A model generated the notes under the pieces. That model searched no databases. It saw only the letters and a program-made list of their open reading frames with translations, and was not told where the DNA came from. From Chelonoidis abingdonii (lineage: Eukaryota; Chordata; Testudines; Testudinidae), in NCBI RefSeq assembly GCF_003597395.2, contig NC_133770.1:6655300-6719299 (forward strand): DNA of 64,000 nucleotides, given 5' to 3'. Numbering within the stretch: the first letter of the stretch is position 1; each line of letters opens with the position of its first letter. Positions 1-10,440 of the stretch are shown one piece after another. Position numbers and translations under genes: made by a program.

Positions 1-160
1 TGTAATGCACGTACAAGAGAATGGAGCACAAAGGCAATTTTCCATTGGAAAGATAAATATTAGAAGACTCCTGTGCCTTTACACTATGCACCTCTCCAGC
101 AGTGTAAAGGGTCATTAAAGGGAGCGCAAATTGTATTTATGCTGCCTTGAAGTTGCCTTT
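1..160. other. unannotated flank
   Basis: I see no gene, repeat or motif here before the truncated MITE begins. The sequence is AT-rich with no long open frame. Confidence 0.4.
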
Positions 161-350
161 GACTCCTGTTCTCCAGCTCGGCGAGAGGCGGAAGCGGAGT
201 TGAAGGGGGAGCAGCAGCAGTCAACCCCGGGCCATGAGGACACGAGGTAAGTCGACCTAAGATATGTTGACTTCAGCTACGCTCTTCTCGTAGCTGAAGT
301 TGCATATCTTAGGTCAATCCCCATCTCCTCCAGTGTAGACCAGGCCTAAG
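161..350 (+). mobile_element. truncated palindromic MITE (GTGTAGAC-type ends)
   Basis: The right end reads GTGTAGACCAGGCC followed by TAAG, and the body aligns with the fuller copy at 11153-11418 (shared run GACTCC, CTCCAGCTC, GGAAGCG). A strong hairpin sits at 254-315: GACCTAAGATATG and CTTCAGCTACG are mirrored by CGTAGCTGAAG and CATATCTTAGGTC. The left half is missing. The TAA next to the right end suits a PIF/Harbinger-like 3-bp target; that class is inferred. Confidence 0.7.
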
Positions 351-1310
351 GTGCCACAAGTATTCCTCATTCTAGTTCCTTAGTAACTTCTGGATGTCTG
401 TTGAGGTATGAAGCATAAACAGTGGATATTTATTACTCTGAGAAGCTGTATCTAAAAGAAGGGGCTTTGTTTTAACTTTGTGTTACTAGAACTTGTCCCT
501 AGGACGTAGTCTTGAATGGTGAAGAATTGGAACCTCCCTGGTGTCTGACAGTCTTTCACCTGGTGACAATTCTGAAGACATATTTATAGGCAGAACCAAC
601 AATATTTGTCATTTGCTCACTTCCAAACATGATCCTTCTTGTCATTTTCTATTACATATTGCCTAGGGTTGAACACCTGTCCTGTATCCACTTTACCAAC
701 CCCCTGAGCTAGCCAGTCCTCTCTATCTGCATGCCATAAATTACAGACATTTTACAAAGCTCGTCTAGCTTGCCACCCACACAGCATTTTATTGAACACC
801 TCCAAGGGCGGTCATATATCTTAAAACGACCCGGGGAATGCTTTTATGGGAGCAATAAAGTTCAAAGGGTTTGGAACTGCACTGCATTCTGGGTGCTGAG
901 ACCTGCCCCAGTGGAAATAGCATTGCCAGGCAGTGGCGACTGCTTTTCAACAGGGATGTTTAGGGGTGCCGAGAGGAGACCCCGTGCGTCTGTTTCAAGT
1001 GGTTGAGTCTCCCTTGGCATCTTCCAATTTCGCAAGAGATGGGAATGGTGCAGGACTGATGGGTACTTCAGCCTTTAGCAGAGAGGATGAGGCTTTGAAG
1101 GGTGTGAGGCTGAGCTGTGATAAGCTTTGAATACTGTATGTGATTGGCTCATTGGGACAGTTACTCTGTGGCTACACTGGCTTATTGGGTTGTTTTTTAG
1201 TTGAGCAGCAGGGCTGTTAGGAAGCTAACGGGAAGGCAACGCAATGGGTCCAGATAAGCAAACTGGATAAAGACAGCAAGGATTAAGAAGAGACAGTGCC
1301 TGAGCTGTTA
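351..1310. other. single-copy DNA, no gene recognised
   Basis: About 960 bp without a repeat I can name. Open frames of 65-78 codons overlap on the plus strand near 770-1130 but show no domain, no low-complexity protein signature and no splice context. I treat them as chance. Confidence 0.4.
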
Positions 1311-1318
1311 GCTGGGCC

Positions 1319-1441
1319 TAGGGTGACCAGATGTCCCGATTTTATAGGGACAGTCCCGATATTTGGGTCTTTTTCTTATATAGGCTCCTATTACCCCCCA
1401 CCCCTGTCCCGATTTTTCACACTTGCTGTCTGGTCACCCTA
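1319..1441 (+). mobile_element. short hAT MITE, TAGGGTGACCAG family, copy 1
   Basis: Terminal inverted repeats TAGGGTGACCAGA and TCTGGTCACCCTA, hmm-free but matched base by base apart from one internal slip, bound a 123-bp non-coding body containing GTCCCGAT on both sides. The 8-bp flank GCTGGGCC is repeated exactly at 1311-1318 and 1442-1449. Exact 8-bp TSDs are the hallmark of hAT transposition. No transposase is present, so this copy was mobilised in trans. Confidence 0.92.
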
Positions 1442-1563
1442 GCTGGGCCCATGTTGCTTCCGGGCTCCAGCAATGTTACGAGCCATGGTCTACCAGCTCA
1501 AAAGAACATGACCTGGCTAAAACTAGTTAAAATACGAGGATCACTTAAATGGGCGATTGCAAA

Positions 1564-1648
1564 ATCAGGCCCTGAGGCCTGAACCAACCCACTGGGGTCA
1601 ATGGAAGGACTCCCATCCACCCCAATGGGCTCTGAATTGGGCCCTGAT
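1564..1648. repeat. imperfect palindromic MITE relic
   Basis: ATCAGGCCCTGA at the left and GGGCCCTGAT at the right form an imperfect inverted repeat around CACTGGGGTCAATGG. It resembles the many palindromic CAGGCCC/CAATGG elements elsewhere in this window, for example near 17427 and 28313. It is old and the boundaries are uncertain. Confidence 0.4.
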
Positions 1649-1649
1649 G

Positions 1650-3335
1650 GATAAATCCGGCTTGTCAAATGCCCTCCAATGCTCCCATGGCCTGAAAGGG
1701 GTCCATTGACACCACTAAAGTAATCCAGATTTGGCTATGGGAGTGTCCACCCTTTGAATAGGGATCTGTCAGTTTTACTGCCTGCATGTCTATGAGTCTG
1801 TGTAAATCAACGCATAACGTTAGCCAGAAACAAATATGCATCGCAGGCTGTTTTACTGGCCCTGATCTGAGAAATCCTGCTACCTGCCGCCTATGCTGAA
1901 AACAAACGGAGTAAGCAGTCTCACAATCGCTTTGTCAAACAAACTCTCCTTTCTTCTTGGTGCCCAGTGCACTTTTGCAGCTGGTAAATCACTCTGTGAT
2001 TTAGGTAAATACTATCAGAGGATGTCACCAAAGCACTGAAATCTGCACTAAGCACAGGTTTTATTTTGACAGGTCTCCAGCTGAATAACACCACTGGGAG
2101 AATGCCCCTTGTAAACAGCAGGTGGAAATGGTGTTTATTGCTGCTTTCTCCCATTGATTGACATTGATTTTCACTTTAAAAACCAAGATGGAAATTTCCA
2201 GTTCTCTCTTTCCCCTGTCTCCTAGATGTTGGAGTTTATTTGAAGGCCGGCTGCTTGGCTTCCAATATATTCCATTTGAAATCTGACCAGTACAACGGAA
2301 TTGTATCTCCCAGGTCTGAGATCACACTTGTGCCTTAATCATTTGCAAATGTCAGTGCTTATGCATCTGTCGCTTTTATAGGCTTGTTTCCATAGTTGTG
2401 TTTAAAACACAGGTTGCCGCGCCATATACCTTGATCGTGTGTTTCCCAGTGGCAATCCTTTTAGACAGGTGCACCATCTTTTAAATGCCCTCTGGAAGAG
2501 GGTAGGAAAGGGAGGGAATAAACCATGACACGTTGCCTACTGCATTCTTGGAAGCTGCTCAGATGCAATGGTGATGGGCTTGGTGTAAGAAGCTGAATAG
2601 AACTGAATTGCTTCAAAGACACCTGACTACAATGGTTCATGGGTTGACTGGCCTAGCTCCTCTGAAGTCACTGAAGCTGCATCAGCAGAGAATTTAACTC
2701 TATGTTAGGTCACCTTTACTTAGCAGTTTTTCCTATAGCTGGGTTTGTTTCAGGGAGTCGAAAAAGGTATTTATTTTGTTTTGGTTCAGGTTCAGTTGCA
2801 TTCAGTGTGTTTGGGTTCCATTCCAGTTCAAGCCCTGCCTCCCCACCCCCTGCCCCNGCATAATTTAGTAATATTGTATACAATCAGTTGATACAATTAT
2901 TTACCATCTGAGGTTCAGACCCAGCAACAGACTAGCTCCCCCACTTCGAACCAGTTCAGATCAAATTTCAATCTTAGTGGAGGTAAATTAAAGAAAAGAG
3001 AGTTGAAACTTAAAATTAACACTATTTTGATTTTTGACTCTTTATATTTTAACTTTACCTGATCTTTTCTTTGGATTTTTGTATTTGTTAAATAAACTCA
3101 ATGACTTTTTTATGAATGATTTGTTTGAATGAACTAAAATAACATCTTCTCATAGTCGCTCCGTCAAATTGGACCTTTGTGGTGAGAGGATAAATTTGAG
3201 TTTGGAGCCTGGAGACCCCTGCCTCAAGTGGGGTAACTGGAGGAGGACCTGCCCCAGGGGTTGGGGCTGGTGGGAGGAGGCCTGTCTAAAGGGCAGGAGG
3301 GTTGGAGAGCTATTTCCTTTTTCCTGGGGCTTGAG
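1650..3335. other. single-copy DNA with a candidate conserved regulatory block
   Basis: No repeat is recognised across about 1.7 kb. The part at about 1960-2470 holds E-box cores CAGCTG at 1978-1983 and 2078-2083 and an octamer-like palindrome ATTTGCAAAT at 2341-2350. Such motifs in repeat-free vertebrate DNA can mark enhancers, but conservation cannot be judged from one sequence. One ambiguous base (N) lies at 2857. Confidence 0.3.
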
Positions 3336-3435
3336 TGATTTTGATTAATTTGGTGTTGGTCCTGCTTTGAGCAGGGGGTTGGACTAGATGACCTCCTGAG
3401 GTCCCTTCCAACCCTGATATTCTATGATTCTATGA
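3336..3435 (+). mobile_element. CR1 LINE 3' end
   Basis: The segment contains the CR1 3' untranslated core (GGTCCTGCTTTGAGCAGG, GGACTAGATGACCTCC) and ends in two TTCTATGA units, the usual CR1 3' microsatellite. Only the last 100 bp is present, which is typical of severe 5' truncation during target-primed reverse transcription. Confidence 0.93.
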
Positions 3436-4067
3436 TTTTAACTTTTGGGCCCAGGGAGCATCTCACCTCTTCTTTCCCCTAGGGGGAATCTCTGAGATGA
3501 TCTATCTCTGGGAGCCCCAGTTGCCTCATGTCGTGTGCCGGCAGCTCTCCAAGATTCCCCTCTCCTGCTCTACTCTTGTGGGCTGGCCTGTGGTCTCCTT
3601 CTAGTCTCATTCTCATCTCCTTGTATGGGGGGAAGGCCTTTCTGGGAACTGGCACAGGCCTATTTTGATGTCTTGTTTTATAATCAAAATAAGATCACGG
3701 TTGTTTATTAAAATATTGAGCTTAAAAGATGCGGAACCTTTATTTTAACTGGTAACCAGTGCAAGTTCAGGTTTAATAGGTAAGACAAAATTATAGTTCT
3801 GGTTCAAGGGAAAATACTGCTTCTCTGGTTCCCATTTAACTCTTCTGGTTTATTTTCCAAGGATTTTATGCAAGACGGCTCATCTTGCGTGCTGGCACCT
3901 CGCTTTAGAGAGAATTCCAGCTGGTTGTCCCACTTAGTTTGAATTGGAAGATGTTGTTCCACTCAGCAGCAGCTCAAGGAGAGTTCTTTTTGGAACAAAT
4001 CTGAACACAGCTCAGCAGGGGGCGCCCTTCCTTCCCACTGAATCAGTGCGCCTTTGTGATGCGAGGG
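3436..4067. other. single-copy DNA, no gene recognised
   Basis: Nothing recognisable. The 81-codon frame that begins at 3944 runs into the hAT element at 4068, so it is not a credible gene. Confidence 0.4.
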
Positions 4068-4198
4068 CAGTGGGTTTCAAACCATGGTCCGCAGACCCTG
4101 GGAGTCCGGCAACTATATCTAAGATTTCCAAAGGGGTCCATATCTCCATTAAAATTTTTTGGATGGGTCCGCAAATGAAAAAAGGTTGAAACTCACGG
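4068..4198 (+). mobile_element. short hAT MITE, CAGTGGTTCTCAA-type
   Basis: Begins CAGTGGGTTTCAAACC and ends in GGTTGAAACTCAC, matching the CAGTGGTTCTCAA / TTGAGAACC end design of the copies at 23169 and 23892, though the interior (GGTCCGCAGACCCTGGG) is a different subfamily. Flanks TGCGAGGG and TGGTAGGG match at 6 of 8 positions, so the exact end is approximate. Confidence 0.65.
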
Positions 4199-4320
4199 TG
4201 GTAGGGTGTGAACGACCTTCAAACCAAAAGTCATAAGGATTTCATGGTGAGAGGGGCATTGGCTCCAGATGCTGGTCAAATGACATTCTTTTTAGCTCTG
4301 TCACATGCACAGCTCGAAGA

Positions 4321-4500
4321 CTCCTAGCCTTTAAGTCCAGAAGGGACCATCTTGATTGTCTAGTCTGACCTGCACATTGCAGGCCGTCGAACCTCACCCA
4401 CCTGCGCCTATAATAGACCCCTAACCTCTGGCTGAGTTGCTGAAGTCCTCAGATCATGGTTTAAAGACTTCAAGAGACAGAGACTCCACCATTTACAGCT
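4321..4500 (-). mobile_element. old CR1 LINE fragment
   Basis: Plus-strand text reads CCAGAAGGGACCATC, CTAGTCTGACCTGCAC and later AAGACTTCAAG, the reverse complement of a CR1 3' region. The 3' end of the LINE is at the left. It is diverged and carries small gaps. Confidence 0.75.
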
Positions 4501-5242
4501 GCACTTTCACCTTGCCTCCTTAGTCTGCTATGAAACTTGCTACCGTAATATTTGGCTTTGCTCTATTAAGATCTTTTGCAGGTCTTCTAAACATCTGGCT
4601 CTGGCTTCTGACGTTGTGACACTCTCCATGAGAGGGACAAGGTTTTTACTGCTATAGACATGAAGAAAAATTTTCTCTGTGGTGCCGGCTTTCGATATCT
4701 CACTGCCAATCCTCGTTTGCTGCCTTGAAAGCCTCAATTTCCCCAGAACTTGCCATTCTTGTGTTTTTCCTCCTTGCCAACTTTGTAAAGGTGGTGGTAG
4801 GTGCACAAGAGATGTCCTCAATCCACAGTGCCACAGGCTGGGAACGTGCTTCTTTGTGCAACTACACACCCACAACGTGTAGGGAAAACGCACACTAACT
4901 AAACAGGCAGTAAGGGAGGGGGTGTTGCAAGGCTTCAACTCATAATACTCTGAGTCACCCTGTTAATGCCTTGATGACCATTTTACTATATGCCACGTCC
5001 AAGGTGCAGTTCATCACTGGAGATGGGCTGAAATGCAAACAACCCCAGTTAGCTTCTGCCATCCTCATGCCCCATTTGCATCCTGTCCTAGTCCCCAGCA
5101 TAGAGCAGGGAAACCCTTGGACTGCTCTAAACAGGGGCTCTGTAGATAGTTATGGATCTTTGGGGGCCTATGCACACCCCAGCCTTGTCATATCCAGGAA
5201 TCCTTCCACTTGCCAGCTTCTGTGTTTTGGAGGAGTGAGTTC
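4501..5242. other. single-copy DNA, no gene recognised
   Basis: A 132-codon minus-strand frame at 4540-4938 and a 124-codon plus-strand frame at 4971-5345 lie here. Neither has a recognisable domain, and the second runs into the SINE at 5243. I see no promoter or splice evidence. Confidence 0.35.
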
Positions 5243-5452
5243 ATTGTTATTTATGTCACAGCAAAGCACCGCGAGGCCCCAAACCAGACACAGGCCCCAT
5301 TGCGCTAGGCACTGTACACATACAGCGAGCTTACACTCTAAATAGACAAGGTGGGCAAAGAGTAACCAAGTGGTCACAAGCAGAGCAGGGAATAGAACCT
5401 GTGCTTTTTGACTCCCCAGCCTGTGTCCTAGCCACTAGGCCACATTGCCTCC
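5243..5452 (-). mobile_element. MIR/CORE-like SINE
   Basis: Read on the minus strand it starts GGAGGCAATGTGGCCTAGTG, continues with a body containing CTATTTAGAGTGTAAGCTC, then GTACAGTGCCTAGCGCAATG, and ends in an ATAAATAAC tail. This head-body-tail order recurs at 16990 and 19620, so it is a nearly complete copy. Confidence 0.85.
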
Positions 5453-6240
5453 GAGCAACTCAAGGGGGTTACTTGTGGGCCTATAGTTCTGCATGCACGT
5501 AACCCTTTGCAGTACTGCATCCTGAATTTATTGAATATAATCTTCACTGCAGATGCTTCACTCAACTGTATTCCTCATTCCTCTCCTGCAGCATTACTGC
5601 TCGGTGCCACTGTGGAATCAACCTTCCATTGCAGAACGGCTGCATTTCAGTCGCAGAGATCCCTTTACATATCTTCTGCACAGCACCCGAGGATGGTGCG
5701 GGATGAGAAGCCCTGTGCATTGTTCTTCCTTTTCTTTATGGTGATTGGGTTGGTTTTTTTTTTTTATGAAAAAAAACATTCCCCCACTGACACAATGAAC
5801 AGGCTCAGTGCAGATTGCTGCAGCAGGTTCCACTAGCTGAACCCACAGACATGCAATGAAATGGAAGGGCGTTACCGGTGCTGTTTGAATATCCTGAAGT
5901 CAGCTTTGATTTCCAAGCTGAACTTCAGCCTGTGAAGCCAGTTTTCTATTTTTCATCTTGATTTCTCCCCCGCCCCCGCTAAAACAAGAATGCCAGCTTA
6001 ACGGAGGCTCTTGGCGTAAACCCACTGCTGGTCCACTGCCAGGCTGGTAGAGCCAGAGTGTTGTTTTAATTTAATGTACGGGGTTTAAGAGGTCAAGAAG
6101 GAAATTGCTCTGGAGCTCCACAGTGCCTGGAAGGTGCTGGTCTGAAAGGAGACAACTCTGGGCGTAGATCATCACATATTTCAGATTAACACTAGCGATG
6201 TTAAGGCTGTGGAATAAAGGCCCTGAATCTCTCCTCCTGC
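5453..6240. other. single-copy DNA with short homopolymers
   Basis: No gene or repeat recognised. A T-run followed by an A-run at about 5751-5776 could form a small hairpin. Overlapping short frames on both strands here look like chance. Confidence 0.35.
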
Positions 6241-6361
6241 TAGGATGACCAGACAGCAAGTGTGAAAAATCAGGACAGGGGTGGGTGGTAATAGGAGCCT
6301 ATGTAACAAAGGCCCCAAAACTGGGACTGTCCCTATAAAATCAGGACATCTGGTCACCCTA
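6241..6361 (-). mobile_element. short hAT MITE, TAGGGTGACCAG family, copy 2
   Basis: Ends TAGGATGACCAGA and TCTGGTCACCCTA enclose a body that is the reverse complement of copy 1 at 1319. Flanks CCTCCTGC and CCTCCACC agree at 6 of 8 positions. The element is 121 bp and non-coding. Confidence 0.9.
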
Positions 6362-6881
6362 CCTCCACCAGCTCCAGGCAAAAAGTGACAGAATCCAGCC
6401 ACAAGCGGCTTTTCCTTCAGAGCAGATATGAAGTGAGATAGCCAGCAACTACTGGGGACTACAAAGATCACTTTGCCTTAACATGCACATTCTGATCTCT
6501 TGTCTTGTCCTCACCCTGCCTCCCCATCTGGGGCTAGATAGGTGCCTGGCTCCCTTCCCTGAGTAAGGGGGTGAGTGGCACATAACGAGGCTGACCTAGG
6601 AACAGAGATGGGGCCGTTTCCGGGTGGAGTAATCTGCGCCAGCCCTTTTCCTGGCATAGCTGGTTTTCCACGCCATGCTAGCTTGAATGAGCCGGCTGGC
6701 CCTTTGTAGGGGAGTTGCACTGTCAAAGTTCCACTCACTCCCTGTCCACCTGTGTGGGAGGGGAAACAGTGGCACTGTGGCTTGTCATATAGGCAGCCCA
6801 TGCAAGGAAAGGAACACCATATGCCCCGTCACTCACTTGTGCAACTATGTAAGCCAGCATGTGGCTGGTCTCCAGTTGTGT
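6362..6881. other. single-copy DNA, no gene recognised
   Basis: I see nothing nameable between the hAT MITE and the SINE tail. The minus-strand frame at 6511-6801 lacks protein-family features. Confidence 0.35.
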
Positions 6882-7006
6882 ATTGTCTAAATACTAGATT
6901 GAGATTCTTTAGGGTAGCGGGAGTGTCCAGTACCTGGCACGATGGAGCCATGACTGAGATCTATAGGCCCTACGACAATAGAAACAACAACAACAATAAT
7001 AATAAT
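6882..7006 (+). mobile_element. MIR-like SINE, 3' part only
   Basis: Contains the SINE tail module GTCCAGTACCTGGCACGATGG and CATGACTGAG, ending in CAACAACAACAATAATAATAAT. The head and core are missing. The simple tail served as the target for the element at 7007. Confidence 0.75.
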
Positions 7007-7434
7007 CAGAGCTGGGCCAATAGCTGATTTTTCATTTTGTTGGCAATTCTGAAAAATGTTTTTTGGGGGATGGGATATTTTGGGTCAGTCCAAGAACAAA
7101 ATTTTTTTTTAATTCTTGACAAATCAAAAAGTTGAAAAATAATTAGTTTGGGTTCAAAGGACCGCTTTCATTTTAATCTTTTCAGAACATCTCCTTTCAA
7201 TTTTTTTTTTTAACCATTTTTCAGTGTTGGTGACTTTTCAATTAAAGGACCATTTTTAAACGCAAAGTTGTTTCAAACTGAAAAACTGAAACATTTAAAA
7301 CAGTTTTTGTTTTTCAGATTTTTTTTCCCTAAACAATTTGGCAAAACTGATATGAACTCGCTGAATGGTTCGGTGTCACCGAGTCTGCATTTTCCACCGA
7401 AAAAAGGCTTGGATGAAAATTTTGCTCATCTCTG
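7007..7434. mobile_element. W-rich DNA element with AGAGCTGG ends
   Basis: Starts CAGAGCTGGGCCAA and ends GCTCATCTCTG, whose reverse complement is CAGAGATGAGC, giving imperfect terminal inverted repeats. The body is full of GAAAAATTTT-like words. Flanks ATAATAAT and ATAATAAA match at 7 of 8, but lie in a simple AAT tail, so the TSD is weak. Similar elements occur at 16530 and 42930. Confidence 0.65.
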
Positions 7435-8137
7435 ATAATAAAGACCTTAACCAGGTACTTCTTGACTTTCAAATGCTTAGCCAAGCAAACTGGCTTCTAA
7501 CACAGTTGTTTTTTTTGTTTGTTTGTTTTTTACAGCAAATGGAATCTTTACTATTATAGAGAGATCAACTATATTTGGTGGCTGCTAATAAATTATCAAC
7601 AGTGGGCACACCATGACATCTGAGCTCTTATAGCACAGGCACATCCTGGCTATAGAATAAAGAATAACTGGGAGCACTCCTGTTAAATTGTAATGGAAGG
7701 AAAACATGATCCACTCTCTTTTCTGAATAATGCCTTTGATGTATTTTCATGCCCACTGCTAGGAAGACAGGAAAAGAACTGCCTGCTGCCAAGGCAGGAA
7801 CAATTTCCTACCTGGGTTCCCCCTCCTTATGCTGTTTCCAAGCTTTGATCACAGCTATCCACCCCTTGCTTCCCACTTCCACCAGCCTCTCATTGATCAC
7901 TATTAGAATTGTTCTCCTGGACCTTTGATCAATATTCTTATTTGGTTTTGCTTGCAGCTGTAGATGCTCTCTCCATAACAAGCTGTTTCCCTCTCTTTGG
8001 GGAAGTTTTCCATTGATATAAGGGACCTCAGTGGTTGTGCAGTATCAGGATTTTAGTAAAGCATGTAATGCAATGGCTCAGGCAGTCATATTTGAAGAAG
8101 TAATTGGATGTCACTTCTATATTTTGCTCCCTATGAG

Positions 8138-8139
<2 letters not shown>
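7435..8139. other. single-copy DNA, no gene recognised
   Basis: Apart from a T/GTTT tract at about 7508-7532, no feature is recognised. Confidence 0.35.

Positions 8140-8171
<32 letters not shown>
8140..8171 (+). repeat. (CTTT)n microsatellite
   Basis: About eight uninterrupted CTTT units. A run of this kind is expected to vary in length between individuals. Confidence 0.95.
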
Positions 8172-8484
8172 TCTCAATCTCCCTATTAGATCCAAATAGT
8201 AAGTACAGGTAGATCAGTGAGTTAGGCCCCTCCCCCCCTATGTTTGTTTCTTGTAGTTGCAAATGTGCTATTGACGTGAAGGAGTTCAAATGTGTATTTG
8301 GCTGGGAGGAGTTCAATGTGTGTATTTTGCTGAAAGATTTTAATTTGTACTTGTATACGTTCTGGCTGTGGGAGGGTAAATCCCAGTTCTATAGCTGAAA
8401 GACTCCGTACCTATCCATTTTAAATTTACAAAGATCATATTTTTACTGTTTTCCCTCTTTAATTGAAAAGTTTTTCTTTGTGTT

Positions 8485-8872
8485 AAGAACAAATATATAT
8501 TTAATAAATGTCAAAAAACAATAGATAAATAAATGTGAAAATAAACAATTAATAATAATATCAAACCATGTAAAATTGACCAATAAAACACAATAAATAT
8601 TAAAAGAATGTATAAAAAAATAGATAAGATTAAAAAAAAATAATGAACAAATATAATTTTAGTAAAGAAGTGTAAAAATAGAAAAAAGTAGATTAATAAA
8701 AAAATAAAATGACTAATAAATAAAAAAATAAAAAAAAAAGGAAATTAAATAATAAATAATAATATTAAGAAAAAATTTAATATTCTCTAAATTAAAGAAA
8801 AAAAAAATAAAAAAAAAAACTAAAGAAACCAAAAAAAAAAACCAAAACATAAAAGAAGACAAAAAGAAAACC
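8485..8872 (+). repeat. A-rich low-complexity tract
   Basis: Roughly 390 bp made almost entirely of A with AATAAA, AATAAT and AAAAAT words and very few C or G bases. The A:T imbalance is strong, so it is not a simple AT dinucleotide repeat. Many AATAAA words occur by composition and should not be read as polyadenylation signals. Confidence 0.85.
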
Positions 8873-8888
8873 TGATGTTTTTTTTATT

Positions 8889-9620
8889 CTAATGCTGTGA
8901 AGGCCCCAGGGGATGGGTCTGATTCACACAGGAGAACTGGTGTGGGCGGAAAGGAGGGAAGGGGGAAGAAAGGATGAATTTTCTCTCTGTGTTATGTACT
9001 TCTCTTCTCAGGAGAGTCTGGGAGGGGAGAGAGAAGGAGGAGGAAGGTTGAATTTTCCTCTCTGTATTAAAGGTCAAGAGTTTTGAATCAACAGTGATTT
9101 TCCAGGTATTAACCCAGGGAGGGGAGCTGGAGAAGGTCAACGATGGGGAAAGGGTTATTCCTTGTGTCAAGATCCATGAGGGTCTAGGGTCTTGGTGGGT
9201 TCCCTGCAGGCAAAGGTCTTGGGGAGTACCAGAGTGTACCAGGCACTGGAATTCCTTGGTGGTGGCAGCGCTACAGGTTCTAAACTGGTAATTGAGCTAG
9301 AGGAATTCATGCTGGACGCCCATCTCTTGGATGTAAGGTTCAGAGTGCGGGAAATATTCCATGAACAATTAAAATGTCTTTAAAGATCAGATTTTGGTCC
9401 TCACCTTCAAAGCTTTCCAGAGGATAGGCCCACATTCCCAGAGGGACCACCTCACCCTGCGTGATCATTGCCCTTCATGACAGATGTGTTCCACTGGAGT
9501 GATGGAAAGGCCAGCCTCCAGAGTCAGACTTGTGCATGCAGGAGGCGCAGTTTTCTTGGTTACCGGCCTGTGACAGTGAAACTCACTTCTGGAAGAGATC
9601 AGAATGACCTCAGCGTGAAA
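8889..9620. other. unclassified region with a diverged internal duplication
   Basis: Two related segments, about 8948-8995 and 9011-9069, each run from a G/A-rich block into GAATTTT-CTCTCTGT-TTA, suggesting an old local duplication. The following 9070-9395 text has the feel of a dispersed repeat, but I cannot name a family from the sequence alone. No credible gene. Confidence 0.4.
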
Positions 9621-9820
9621 TCCTCATGCTTCAGGGCTTCAGCTGACTTCTAACTAGTGGGGGTCAGGAAGACACATCTTGTAGGGTCAGGTTATCCTAG
9701 TACTGCCTATTCTAACATTTCTTGCACCATCCTCTGAAGCAGTTGGTACTGGGCTCTGTCAGAGCTAGGATACTGGGCTAGAAGGAACCCTGGTCTGATC
9801 CAATCTAACAATTCTTGTGT
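9621..9820 (+). mobile_element. CR1-like LINE 3' end, diverged
   Basis: Contains CATGCTTCAGGGC, CTTGCACCATCCTCTGAAGC, GGATACTGGGCTAGA and GGTCTGATCCAATC in the order of the CR1 subfamily that ends with TGACCCAGTATGGC in this window (15275, 23055). It is older than those copies. Confidence 0.75.
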
Positions 9821-9922
9821 CGCTAGTTCCTTTCAGAACAGGAGAAAAATACAGGCCAGAATTTACCAACTTAAATACCCAAAGGCAGGCACCTTCATCA
9901 ATTTTTTGGCACTGAAACAAAC

Positions 9923-10080
9923 AGCCTGATTTTCAGAAGTGCTGTGCAGCCCCAGATCCTAATCCAGCAGCTGCTGAACCCTTCTTCAAATCAGGCCATT
10001 TATTTAAATACCTAAGTAAGGATTTAGAAGTCTAACATCAGGTACCTAAGTCTGTAAATTGGCAACACAGAGGTCTATCC
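9923..10080. mobile_element. palindromic MITE relic
   Basis: AGCCTGATTTTCAGAAGTG at the left is mirrored by CTTCTTCAAATCAGGCC at 9980-9996. The part that follows (ACCTAAGTAAGGATTTAG) resembles the arms of the palindromic elements at 32237 and 34795. Borders are uncertain. Confidence 0.5.
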
Positions 10081-10171
10081 TGCTCTCTCCCAAAGCCATG
10101 GTAGGCAGTGTAAGGTGGAGACATTAATGAAGTCTTCCGATGCCCCAGTACTGGTAGGCCACTATTAAGAA

Positions 10172-10293
10172 TCCCATTTCACAGACGGGTAAACTGATGC
10201 ATGATATGTTAGGTGACTTGCCCATGGTCATGCTCTGCATCAGCAGTGCCAGGAATAGAATCCAGCAGACATGGCTCCCTCTCCTCTGCTATA
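10172..10293 (-). mobile_element. MIR-like SINE core
   Basis: Plus-strand text CCCATTTCACAGACGGGTAA, GACTTGCCCATGGTCA and CAGGAATAGAATCCAGCAG is the reverse complement of the conserved SINE core found in mammalian MIR and its sauropsid relatives. Head and tail are not obvious. Confidence 0.8.
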
Positions 10294-10354
10294 AAGGTCT
10301 GATACTACTCTCATTCCACTGAAATCTTTCCATTGACTTTAAAGGTATGGTTTT

Positions 10355-10440
10355 TATACAGCACCTAGCACAATGGGACCTTGCTCCATGACTAGGCTAA
10401 GCGATCCGATGATAATGCAAAGAATAAATAGTAATTAATG
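10355..10440 (+). mobile_element. MIR-like SINE, 3' tail
   Basis: ATACAGCACCTAGCACAATG followed by TCCATGACTAGG and an AATAAATAGTAATTAA tail. It is the plus-strand tail module and belongs to a different insertion from the minus-strand core just upstream. Confidence 0.75.

Noticed and set aside
9391..9653. A plus-strand stretch that reads like a diverged protein fragment.
   Set aside because: The apparent pattern could not be tied to any family, and it merges into a CR1 3' end.
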